Origin: Acidobacteria bacterium AB60
GTDB lineage: Bacteria > Acidobacteriota > Terriglobia > Terriglobales > Acidobacteriaceae
DNA length: 64,000 bases
NCBI GenBank assembly: GCA_008682415.1
Contig: VANK01000007.1
Location: 1 to 64,000, forward strand
Direction of reading: 5' to 3'
Shown: positions 45,097-53,091 of the stretch, piece by piece
How the letters are laid out: each line of letters starts with the position of its first letter
Position numbering within the stretch: the stretch's first letter is position 1
Made by a program: the position numbers and the translations under genes
The notes under the pieces: model-generated
The model's database searches: none
What the model was told of the DNA's origin: nothing
The model's input: only the letters and a program-made list of their open reading frames with translations

Positions 45097-45870
45097 TCAG
45101 AGCTTGGCTGCCAGGGTATCGTCCTTCCACAACGCGACACCGCCCAGCAGTCCAGTCTCATTGGGCACAATCGTCACATTCTCCGGCAGCTTGAACTCGA
45201 TCTTTTTCGTGTTGCCGCCGCCCAGGTAGAGATGATCCCAGTTGAAGGTGTTCGCCGTCTGCGCAATCGCCTCCTGCAGATGTTTGTTCCAACGCTTCTT
45301 GCCATACTTGTCCAACCCGCGCCGGCCAATGTAATCCTCGTACGTGTACTTCTTCCAGGGATGGTGTCCCAACTCCAGCCCGGGGCAGAGCCGTCCCCAG
45401 GTGAAGAGCGAGTTGCCCATGCCCGTTCCCAGCGTGATGATCATCTCCACGCCCTCGCCTTTGATGGCGCCAAAGCCCTGAACGGCGCTATCGTTGGCCA
45501 CACGGGCTGGGTTCTTCCAGCGCTTCTCCAACTCCGCCTGCAGCGGGAATTTGGCCCACGTCGGGTGCAGGTTGAACGCGTTGTACGTGGTGCCGCGCTT
45601 GACCACTCCGGGAAACCCGACCGAGACACGGTCAAATCCGGGCAGCGCGGCAGCTAACTTGTCCAGCTCCGTCAGAACCGCAGTGCTGGTAGGAATCGCC
45701 GGCGTGGCAATGCGCTCGCGCTCGCTGATCGCCTCGCCAGAGGCGTTCAGGAGCATGGCCTTCAGGCCCGATCCCCCGATATCAATCGCCAGTGTGACAG
45801 GGCGTTTTGCGGATGCAGCGATTGGCGTCTTTTTAACGGAATCAGGGCTGGCAGCGGCTTTGGGTGTCAT
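45097..45870 (-). CDS. ppgK: Polyphosphate glucokinase (ROK family)
   Basis: 257 residues from the ATG at 45870. The ROK phosphate motif LAIDIGGSGLKAMLLN, catalytic region ARVANDSAVQGFG and second phosphate loop TLGTGMGNSLF are present. So is the GLELGHHPWKKYTYEDYIG segment typical of PpgK, which uses polyphosphate (and sometimes ATP) to phosphorylate glucose. The zinc-binding Cys cluster of many ROK proteins is missing, as expected for this subgroup. An upstream ATG at 45957 would overlap the divergent priA start and is less likely. Confidence 0.9.
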   Translation of the reverse strand: MTPKAAASPDSVKKTPIAASAKRPVTLAIDIGGSGLKAMLLNASGEAISERERIATPAIPTSTAVLTELDKLAAALPGFDRVSVGFPGVVKRGTTYNAFNLHPTWAKFPLQAELEKRWKNPARVANDSAVQGFGAIKGEGVEMIITLGTGMGNSLFTWGRLCPGLELGHHPWKKYTYEDYIGRRGLDKYGKKRWNKHLQEAIAQTANTFNWDHLYLGGGNTKKIEFKLPENVTIVPNETGLLGGVALWKDDTLAAKL

Positions 45871-45955
45871 CAGCCATGAATTGTACTGTGCCGCGCCCGG
45901 CAGCGGCCAAATCTCCCCCGCCTCGTCCGGTACCCTAAACTGATCTTTGTCTCTC

Positions 45956-48457
45956 ATGCCGTCCTATTGTGAAGTCGCGCTGCCTCTGCCGCTCGATCAG
46001 ACCTTCACCTATGAGGTTCGCGAAGGCCAGCGCCCCACGCGCGGCGCCCGCGTAATCGTGCCGTTTCGCCGTGAAAAACTCATCGGCATCGTGGTCAAGG
46101 TGGATAGTTCCAGGCCCGCTGATTTCGAGGTCCGCGCCCTCGAAGCTGTCCTCGATGAGGACAGGGAAGACCCACTGCTCAGCGAAAGCCTGCTCAGCCT
46201 CGGAGAGTGGATGGCGCAATACTACTTGGCCCCACTCGGCGAGGTTCTCCGCGGCATGCTCCCGCTCATGGCCGAGGTCCGCCGCACCGTCTCCTATCGG
46301 ATCACCGATCTCGGCCGCGACGTACTGGCCGCCAGCCTTGATGGGGATGGCTTCCTGACGCCCTCCGGGAGCAGCCCTCAGACAGGCAGCCGCGCCGGTC
46401 AGAATTCCCCGCAAGAGCCCGAGGTGCAGCGTTTGGTTCTCGATCGGCTGGCAAGCGGCGAAGCCGTCCGCGTGTCCACGCTGCGCAGCGCCACGGGCGC
46501 CAGTCTTGCGTTGCTCGCCACCATGCTCCGTAAGAAATGGATCTCCCGCGAGAAGTCCGCCGCCGAACGCGATGCCCGTCGCATCGAACGTTTCGCCGTG
46601 CTCCTTCCGGAGGTCCGCCTGCCCTCGCTCACGCCCAACCAGCAGGCCATCCTGGCGGAGCTGGCCGCCTGCGGTGGTGAGATGCGCGTCGCCGATCTGC
46701 GTGGCAAGCAACTCAGCTCCGCCACCCTCCTCACTCTGGTGCGCCGCGGAATCGTTCGCATCGACGAGCGTGCCGCCGCGTTCCGCCTGGGAGGCATTGA
46801 GGGCGCCACGCCCCCCGTCCGGCTCAACGAGCCGCAGACCGATGCGCTCGCATCCATCGCATCCGCCCTGGGCAGCTTCCATGCCTTCCTGCTTCACGGC
46901 GTGACCGGGTCTGGCAAGACGGCCGTCTATCTGGCCGCCATGAAGTGCGCGCTTGAGCGGAACCTCGCCGCCATCCTGCTCGTTCCGGAGATCGGCCTGA
47001 CCCCCCAGTCGGTCGGGCTCCTCGATGCGGCCTTTGGCTCGCGTGTCGCCCTGCTGCACTCCGCCCTCACTCCCGAGGAACGTAGCGAGCAATGGCGCCG
47101 CATTCGCCGCGGCGACGCCCCCATCGTGGTCGGCACGCGTTCCGCCATCTTTGCCCCTGTCCCCAATCTCGGCATCATCCTGGTAGACGAAGAACATGAC
47201 CAGAGCTACAAGCAGGAGGAGACCCCCCGCTACAACGCCCGCGACGTGGCAGTAATGCGAGCCAAATACGCCAATGCCGTCGTGGTACTCGGTTCCGCCA
47301 CGCCCTCCCTCGAGTCCTGGCAGAACTCCGTTCAGCAAAAGTACACCCGCATCGAGATGAAAGAGCGAGTCAAGCAGCGCGCCCTCCCTCAAGTCGAGCT
47401 CATCGACATGCGCCGCGAATTCCAGGAGACTGGCCGCGAGCACCTCTTCTCCCGGCGCCTCATTGAGGAAACCCAGCAGGCCATCAACCGCGGCGAACAG
47501 GCCATCATCCTCCTCAACCGCCGAGGCTATTCCTTCGCCGTCATGTGCCGAGCCTGCGGCGCCAAGCTCGAATGTCAGAACTGCGCCATCGCCCTCACCC
47601 ATCACAAGGCCAGTGAAGACGGAATGGCCCGCGAAGGCCAACGGCTCGAATGCCACTACTGCGGCTTCCGGCGCACCGTCCCGGCACGATGCCCGGAATG
47701 TGACTCCGAACATCTCTACTTTCTCGGCGCGGGCTCGCAGCAAGGGGAAGAACGCCTGGCCGAGATCTTCCCCTCCGCTCGCATCGGTCGCATGGACCGC
47801 GACACGGTGCGGGGCCGCCACGATCTCGAGCGCCTTCTGGCGCGACTCCACTCCGGCGAGATCAACCTCCTCGTCGGCACCCAGATGATCGCCAAGGGGC
47901 ACGATATTCACGGCGTGACGCTGGTGGGAGTGGTAGGCTGCGACCACGCCCTCTCCATGCCCGACTTCCGCGCCGCCGAGCGCGTCTTTCAGCTTATGAC
48001 TCAAGTATCAGGACGCGCCGGCCGGGGCGAGCTCCCAGGTCGCGTCGTGGTGCAGACCTACCACCCGGACCACTACGCCGTCCTCGCCGCAGCCAAACAT
48101 GACTACGCCAGCTTCGTGGAGCGGGAACTCAAATACCGCCGCTGGATGCACTACCCGCCCTTCGGCGTCCTCGCCAACGTCCTAGTTCAGGCGCCAAAGC
48201 TCGAGCAGGCCGCGGCATGGTCGGAGACGCTGGGAAAATGGTTCCAGAAGAACTCCCCGCAGGGCATGCGTGTCCTTGGCCCCTGCACGGCGCCGGTGGC
48301 GCGCATCAAGGGCATCTATCGCTTCCACCTCATCTTGAAGGCTTCCTCGCGCAAGCTCCTGAACGCAGCGCTGCGCGAGATGCTGTTGCATGCCGATCAG
48401 GCAGGCGTACCGCGGCGCAATGTCATCGTCGACATCGATGCCCAGCGCCTCATGTAG
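45956..48457 (+). CDS. priA: Primosomal protein N' (replication restart helicase PriA)
   Basis: 833 residues. The 3'-DNA-end-binding domain (YCEVALPLPLDQTFTYEV) is followed by a winged-helix insert. The DEAD/H helicase core has Walker A VTGSGKTAVY, the box LLVPEIGLTPQ, DEEHD and GSATPSLESW. The zinc module has CRACGAKLECQNC and CHYCGFRRTVPARCPEC (eight cysteines), and helicase motifs V/VI are GTQMIAKGHD and QVSGRAGRG. It reloads DnaB at stalled forks. A TTG 9 bp upstream is an alternative start. It is divergent from ppgK with an 85-bp gap. Confidence 0.97.
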   Translation: MPSYCEVALPLPLDQTFTYEVREGQRPTRGARVIVPFRREKLIGIVVKVDSSRPADFEVRALEAVLDEDREDPLLSESLLSLGEWMAQYYLAPLGEVLRGMLPLMAEVRRTVSYRITDLGRDVLAASLDGDGFLTPSGSSPQTGSRAGQNSPQEPEVQRLVLDRLASGEAVRVSTLRSATGASLALLATMLRKKWISREKSAAERDARRIERFAVLLPEVRLPSLTPNQQAILAELAACGGEMRVADLRGKQLSSATLLTLVRRGIVRIDERAAAFRLGGIEGATPPVRLNEPQTDALASIASALGSFHAFLLHGVTGSGKTAVYLAAMKCALERNLAAILLVPEIGLTPQSVGLLDAAFGSRVALLHSALTPEERSEQWRRIRRGDAPIVVGTRSAIFAPVPNLGIILVDEEHDQSYKQEETPRYNARDVAVMRAKYANAVVVLGSATPSLESWQNSVQQKYTRIEMKERVKQRALPQVELIDMRREFQETGREHLFSRRLIEETQQAINRGEQAIILLNRRGYSFAVMCRACGAKLECQNCAIALTHHKASEDGMAREGQRLECHYCGFRRTVPARCPECDSEHLYFLGAGSQQGEERLAEIFPSARIGRMDRDTVRGRHDLERLLARLHSGEINLLVGTQMIAKGHDIHGVTLVGVVGCDHALSMPDFRAAERVFQLMTQVSGRAGRGELPGRVVVQTYHPDHYAVLAAAKHDYASFVERELKYRRWMHYPPFGVLANVLVQAPKLEQAAAWSETLGKWFQKNSPQGMRVLGPCTAPVARIKGIYRFHLILKASSRKLLNAALREMLLHADQAGVPRRNVIVDIDAQRLM

Positions 48458-48516
48458 ACGGCTGCAGGGTACACGCGGTTCACGCGCCGCCGAGCCGAGA
48501 GTGGCTCAGCCCCGGG

Positions 48517-48816
48517 CTACTCGGATGCGGGCGCCGCCTCGCTCTTTCCATCCAGCGCGTGCAGTTCCTTGCCGGGCTTGAACCGCACAGCCTTGCCGGG
48601 CGTGATGCTCACTTCGGTCCCCGTCCTCGGATTTCGCCCGATTCCGGTCTTGCGGGCGCGCACGCTGAACACGCCAAATCCGCGCAATTCAATGCGTTCC
48701 CCCGCCGCCAGGGCCTGCTTTAGCCCCTCAAATACCGTGTCCACGGCCGCCTCAGCCTTCGTCCGCGGCAAGCCAGTACGCTCAATCACGTGATGAACGA
48801 TGTCCTGCTTGATCAA
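48517..48816 (-). CDS. HU/IHF-family DNA-binding protein
   Basis: 99 residues from a TTG at 48816 with AGAGG about 7 bp upstream; the resulting start LIKQDIVHHV aligns with the usual MTKADIV opening. The dimerisation helices, GFGVFSVRARKTGIGRNPRTG arm region (the Pro that intercalates DNA is in RNPRTG) and AVRFKPGKEL are intact. A short Ala/Glu tail follows. The full family gene is present; whether it is HU or an IHF subunit cannot be told. Faces priA with converging transcription. Confidence 0.9.
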   Translation of the reverse strand: MIKQDIVHHVIERTGLPRTKAEAAVDTVFEGLKQALAAGERIELRGFGVFSVRARKTGIGRNPRTGTEVSITPGKAVRFKPGKELHALDGKSEAAPASE

Positions 48817-49201
48817 TGGGGAACCTCTCTGCTGCGTTTTGAACTGCCTCTGCACCTGGCCCAGCTTCAGCCGACAGGGTACTCGCATCACCCCCCGGGC
48901 GACGCGCCTTCCGTCCCCTGGGTGACCTTACCCCAATGATGCTACAGGTTTTGCGCCATTTGCGAAACTAGGAATTCCACCGCCTGCCTGCCCGCGACCA
49001 TTCATCGGTCGCCGATTTGCCCGGCCATCCCACCATGCTCCCCACCCCGTTGTCAGCCGCCCGACCACTCCCGTAAGATGAGGGTTCCAAGCACTCGTTC
49101 CTGGATCGAGCCGCAGGATGGAAGATCAACTCCTGGGTCGCTTCAGGTCCGAATCTACTTTTTCGCCATAGCGAGACTCGTTTCTCTTCAACGCCTTCGG
49201 A
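48817..49201. other. Intergenic region between HU-like and LuxR-like genes
   Basis: C-rich divergent region of 385 bp with no supported gene, RNA or strong promoter consensus. It should hold the promoters of both neighbours. Confidence 0.4.
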
Positions 49202-49897
49202 GTGACCGTGCCCCCAACGCACACCCCGCAGACAATCCGGATCGGCCTGCTCGCCGGCGAACCCATCCGCCTCGAAGGGCTCACGATGGTCTTCGAGGAG
49301 CCTCCAACCCCCGGAAAAACCCAGCTCGTCCCCGTCATCGGCACCATCCAGGAACTGCTGGCCAATCCCGCTGTCGAATACCTGGTCGTTGACCTGAACT
49401 CGTCCGGCGGCGGCTTCGACACGGTAGAAGCGGTCCGCCGCTCTCGTCCGGGTATGCGCCAGATCGTCATCGGACCGGAAAACGAGGATGAACTGATCCT
49501 CAACTCCATCATCGCCGGCGCACGTGCCTACCTCGACTCCTCCGCGCCCCCGGAGATCGTTCGCCAGGCCATCGAGATCGTCGTCAGCGGATCCATCTGG
49601 GCTCCCCGGCGGCTCCTCTCCAAGCTCATCGACCGGCTGCTCAACGTCCCCGATACCAATGTTCCTACCGAGCCGCTCAGCCTGACCGTTCGGGAACGCC
49701 AGGTTCTGGAACTGATCCTCACCGCCCGTTCCAACCGCGAGATCGCCCAGGAATTAGGAATTGAGGAGCGAACCGTCAAAGCGCACGTCGGCCGTCTCAT
49801 GCGCAAAGCGGGCGCCGAAAACCGCATCGAGCTCTCCATGCGCGCCCTCGCCGGGGCCCTGCCGCCCGAGCCCGCCGCCAAAGTCAAAGAATCCTGA
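49202..49897 (+). CDS. LuxR-type regulator with degenerate receiver domain
   Basis: 231 residues; a GTG at 49202 or 49208 is the start (GGAG just upstream makes the second possible). Residues ~12-125 have receiver-like strands, and Asp64 (YLVVDLN) occupies the phosphorylation position. The N-terminal acidic pair is replaced by LLAGE and the conserved lysine by serine (AYLDSSAP). Residues 157-220 are a normal LuxR/NarL helix-turn-helix (LTVRERQVLELILTARSNREIA). It may signal without classical phosphotransfer. No histidine kinase gene is adjacent. Confidence 0.85.
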   Translation: MTVPPTHTPQTIRIGLLAGEPIRLEGLTMVFEEPPTPGKTQLVPVIGTIQELLANPAVEYLVVDLNSSGGGFDTVEAVRRSRPGMRQIVIGPENEDELILNSIIAGARAYLDSSAPPEIVRQAIEIVVSGSIWAPRRLLSKLIDRLLNVPDTNVPTEPLSLTVRERQVLELILTARSNREIAQELGIEERTVKAHVGRLMRKAGAENRIELSMRALAGALPPEPAAKVKES

Positions 49898-49927
49898 CCG
49901 GCAACTCTCAAACGTCCCGGCACGCTA

Positions 49928-49982
49928 CCAAGCAAAAGGCGTCTCCCCTGACGTCTCCCCTGAGGAGACGCCTTTTGCTTGG
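49928..49982. terminator. Bidirectional terminator: 19-bp perfect inverted repeat with duplicated loop
   Basis: Arms 49928-49946 and 49964-49982 are perfectly complementary over 19 bp and carry AAAA on the left and TTTT on the right, so either strand gets a U-tract. It separates the converging LuxR-like and katG genes. The 12-mer CGTCTCCCCTGA occurs twice in tandem (49940-49951, 49952-49963), as if the loop had been lengthened by a slippage duplication; a shorter alternative hairpin is therefore possible. Confidence 0.85.
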
Positions 49983-50044
49983 GTATCCGCAGCGCATAAC
50001 TCTCCGTCTTCCAGGAGATACGTGCGCCGCTTCCGTTTCGACAG

Positions 50045-52276
50045 CTACACCAGCGCTTCTTCCTGCACCCGCTCGTCCGGCGTGACGCGAAGCTCAAAGC
50101 GATCCAGGTTCATCACCTTCGTCCACGCCGCCACGAAATCGCGCACAAACTTCTGCTGCGCGTCGTTGCAGGCGTAGACCTCGCAGATCGCCCGAAGCTG
50201 CGAATTGGAGCCGAAAGTCAGGTCCACCACCGTGGCTGTGCCCCGCTGTTCGCCGGTAAGCCGGTCATGACCCTCCAGGATGTGCTCCGAGTCCTTCGAC
50301 TGCTTCCATTTGGTGTGCATGTCCAGCAGGTTGATGAAGAAGTCCGTCGTCAGCACGCCAGGACGCTGCGTGAACACGCCGTACTTCGTGCCCCCGTAGT
50401 TCGTTCCCAGAACCCGCATGCCGCCGATCAGCACCGTCATCTCCGGAGCGGTCAGCGTGAGTAGCTGCGCCTTGTCCAGAAGCATGGAGGCCGCGTGGCC
50501 CTCATGTCCCGCGCGCAGGTAGTTGCGGAATCCATCCGCCAACGGCTCCAGCACGCCGAACGATTCGGCGTCGGTCTGCTCGGCTGTGGCATCCGTACGT
50601 CCCGCGGCAAACGGCACGGTGACGTCGACGCCGGCCTTCTTCGCCGCATCTTCAATCGCCGCATCGCCGCCCAGCACAATAAGATCGGCCAGCGAAACGC
50701 GCTTTCCGTCCTTATGCTGCTCATTGAACTTCTTCTGGATCCCTTCCAGCTTCGATAGCACCTTCGCCAGTTCGGCAGGCTCGTTGGCCTCCCAGTCCTT
50801 TTGCGGTGCCAGCCGGATGCGCGCGCCGTTCGCGCCCCCGCGCTTGTCGCTGCCGCGGAACGTCGTCGCCGACTTCCATGCCGTGCTCACCAGCTGCGCC
50901 GTCGAGAGGCCGGAGGCCAGGATCTCCGCCTTCAGCGCCTTCACGTCGCTCTCATCCACCAGCTTGTGGTTCACCGCCGGCACCGGATCCTGCCAGATGA
51001 ACTGCTCCTTCGGAACCAGCTTGCCGAGATAACGCGAGATCGGGCCCATGTCGCGGTGCGTGAGCTTGAACCACGCCCGCGCAAAGTCATGGGCGAGCTT
51101 GTCGGGGTGAGCCAGGTAGTCGCGCGAGATCTTCTCGTAGATGGGATCGGTCCGCAGCGCAATGTCCGAGGTGAGCATCATCGGCTGGTGCCGCTTCTTG
51201 CCATCGTGCGCGTCCGGAACGGTGTTCGCGCCGGCATCTCCCTTCGGCTTCCATTGGTTCGCCCCCGCAGGGCTCTTCGTCAGCTCCCACTCATACCCGA
51301 ACAGCGTCTCGAAATAGCTGTTGTCCCACTTCGTCGGCGTGGGTGTCCACGCGCCCTCCAGCCCGCTCGTGATGGCGTGAACACCGGTCCCGGTCTCGTA
51401 GCTGCTCGTCCAGCCCAGGCCCTGGTCTTCAATCGACCCGCCCTCCGGCTCCTTCCCGACGTGGCTCGCCGGAGCCGCGCCGTGGGTCTTGCCGAACGTG
51501 TGTCCCCCGGCAATCAGCGCCACCGTCTCCTGGTCGTTCATCGCCATGCGCGCAAAAGTCTCCCGGATATCGCGGGCTGACGCCAGCGGATCCGGCTTGC
51601 CGTTCGGTCCCTCCGGGTTCACATAAATCAAACCCATCTGCACCGCCGCCAGCGGATTCGCCAGCACGCGGTCGCCGCTGTAACGCTCATCTCCCAGCCA
51701 GGTGCCCTCTGGGCCCCAGTCGGTATCGAGCTCCGGTTCGAAGATATCCGCGCGGCCTCCACCAAACCCCAGCGTTTTGAATCCCATCGACTCCAGTGCG
51801 ACATTACCCGCCAGGATGAACAGGTCGGCCCACGAAAGCTTGGCGCCGTACTTCTGCTTCACCGGCCACAGCAGCCGGCGAGCCTTGTCCAGGTTGGCGT
51901 TGTCCGGCCAGCTGTTCAGTGGGGCAAACCGCTGCGCCCCGCGCCCGCCGCCCCCCCGGCCGTCATAGGTGCGATACGTGCCCGCCGAGTGCCAGGCCAT
52001 CCGAATAAAAAGAGGTCCGTAGTGCCCGTAGTCCGCAGGCCACCACGGCTGCGAATCGGTCATGATTGCGTGAAGATCCTTGACCACGCCGTCAAGGTCG
52101 AGCGTCTGGAATTCTTTCGCGTAGTTGTACTCGGCGTCCATCGGATTCGACAACGACGACTGCTGATGCAGGATGGAGAGATTGAGCGAGTTGGGCCACC
52201 AGTCACGGATGCCCTTGGCGCCTGCCTCGGTGTGGGTGAACGCGCCCGAGAACGGGCATTTTGATTCCGTAGCCAT
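50045..52276 (-). CDS. katG: Catalase-peroxidase KatG
   Basis: 743 residues from the ATG at 52276 preceded by AGGAGG. Destroys H2O2 with a haem b centre. Distal Arg92-Trp95-His96 (RMAWHSAGTYR), proximal His259 (AGGHTFGKTHG) and the Trp95-Tyr218-Met244 crosslink residues needed for catalase activity are all present. The second, haem-free peroxidase-like half is complete. A TATACT element on the minus strand (52315-52310) is a possible -10. Full family length. No OxyR or FurA gene is adjacent. Confidence 0.97.
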   Translation of the reverse strand: MATESKCPFSGAFTHTEAGAKGIRDWWPNSLNLSILHQQSSLSNPMDAEYNYAKEFQTLDLDGVVKDLHAIMTDSQPWWPADYGHYGPLFIRMAWHSAGTYRTYDGRGGGGRGAQRFAPLNSWPDNANLDKARRLLWPVKQKYGAKLSWADLFILAGNVALESMGFKTLGFGGGRADIFEPELDTDWGPEGTWLGDERYSGDRVLANPLAAVQMGLIYVNPEGPNGKPDPLASARDIRETFARMAMNDQETVALIAGGHTFGKTHGAAPASHVGKEPEGGSIEDQGLGWTSSYETGTGVHAITSGLEGAWTPTPTKWDNSYFETLFGYEWELTKSPAGANQWKPKGDAGANTVPDAHDGKKRHQPMMLTSDIALRTDPIYEKISRDYLAHPDKLAHDFARAWFKLTHRDMGPISRYLGKLVPKEQFIWQDPVPAVNHKLVDESDVKALKAEILASGLSTAQLVSTAWKSATTFRGSDKRGGANGARIRLAPQKDWEANEPAELAKVLSKLEGIQKKFNEQHKDGKRVSLADLIVLGGDAAIEDAAKKAGVDVTVPFAAGRTDATAEQTDAESFGVLEPLADGFRNYLRAGHEGHAASMLLDKAQLLTLTAPEMTVLIGGMRVLGTNYGGTKYGVFTQRPGVLTTDFFINLLDMHTKWKQSKDSEHILEGHDRLTGEQRGTATVVDLTFGSNSQLRAICEVYACNDAQQKFVRDFVAAWTKVMNLDRFELRVTPDERVQEEALV

Positions 52277-52442
52277 GATTCCTCCTATTGGGTCTGCATT
52301 GGCTGATCCAGTATAGGAGCCGGGACGACGGCGGGACGAATAGCCCCCATCAATGGCAGCGATAGCTTCAAAGAATAGCCGCACGAACCCCGCGACCTGG
52401 CTGCTCAAAGGTGCAACCCGCTCGCTCGATCCGTTTCATTCT

Positions 52443-52973
52443 TTAGCCCGCGTGGTAATAGCCGGAGATCCAAATCGGAACATCGGACCGCGTCCCGGCG
52501 TGGACCCCAAACTGCGGACCACCTGCATTCGGTACGCCGTCGCGCGTGGGCGCCGCGCCAGAAGTGGAACTTCCCCTCCTCCGCAGCAGATCTTCCAATG
52601 CCTTCAGCCAGATCTGCGGATGCGTCAGAGGCTGTACCTCGAGATCCCACGAAACTCGTGCCGCGAGTCGTTCGGCCGCTTGGAATAACACCACCGGCGC
52701 TTCGGTAAGCGTTCGCGTTAACGCGAGAACCATCTCTGCGGAACAGTCCCAGCTCTCGCCAACACACACTACATCGGCGGTGTTGGCTTCGCGGAACCAC
52801 GCCGCCAGTCCCTCGACTGACTGGCACTCATGTACCTTGTAACCCGCACACCGCAGCACATGTGGCCGATGGCAGTGCTCCGAACCAAAGTGCAGCACGC
52901 GAGGTGCCGCGGTTGTACTCTCAATAACCGAGTGTTGGTGTTTGCAAAGGAGGGAAGGGCCCGAATAATGCAC
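52443..52973 (-). CDS. Orphan degenerate receiver-like protein
   Basis: 176 residues from a GTG (start uncertain). Residues ~24-120 alternate strands and helices like a CheY domain (RVLHFGSEHCHRPHVLRCAGYKV ... DVVCVGESWD ... APVVLFQ), but the phosphorylation aspartate is replaced by Glu/Ser and no conserved lysine is seen. The last ~50 residues are Gly/Ser/Pro-rich. No output domain. Similar small stand-alone pseudo-receivers are my impression for Acidobacteria, not a search result. Two overlapping frames on other strands read worse. Confidence 0.55.
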   Translation of the reverse strand: MHYSGPSLLCKHQHSVIESTTAAPRVLHFGSEHCHRPHVLRCAGYKVHECQSVEGLAAWFREANTADVVCVGESWDCSAEMVLALTRTLTEAPVVLFQAAERLAARVSWDLEVQPLTHPQIWLKALEDLLRRRGSSTSGAAPTRDGVPNAGGPQFGVHAGTRSDVPIWISGYYHAG

Positions 52974-53091
52974 CTGTATTCATTCCGCCTATTTGAACTC
53001 TGTATGTACTGTCTCCCATTCTTCCCCCTCCCCACAACTCTGTATTTCCCTAGGTGTCGCGAAAAAGCTCACGCCGGCAAGCATGCGTTCC

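Noticed and set aside
45935..48004. Long open frame antisense to priA
   Set aside because: Shadow of the GC-rich codon pattern of priA; no recognisable domain, and priA motifs are complete on the other strand.
52996..53045. Direct repeat AACTCTGTAT about 40 bp apart
   Set aside because: Only ten bases match and the flanks differ; it could be chance.
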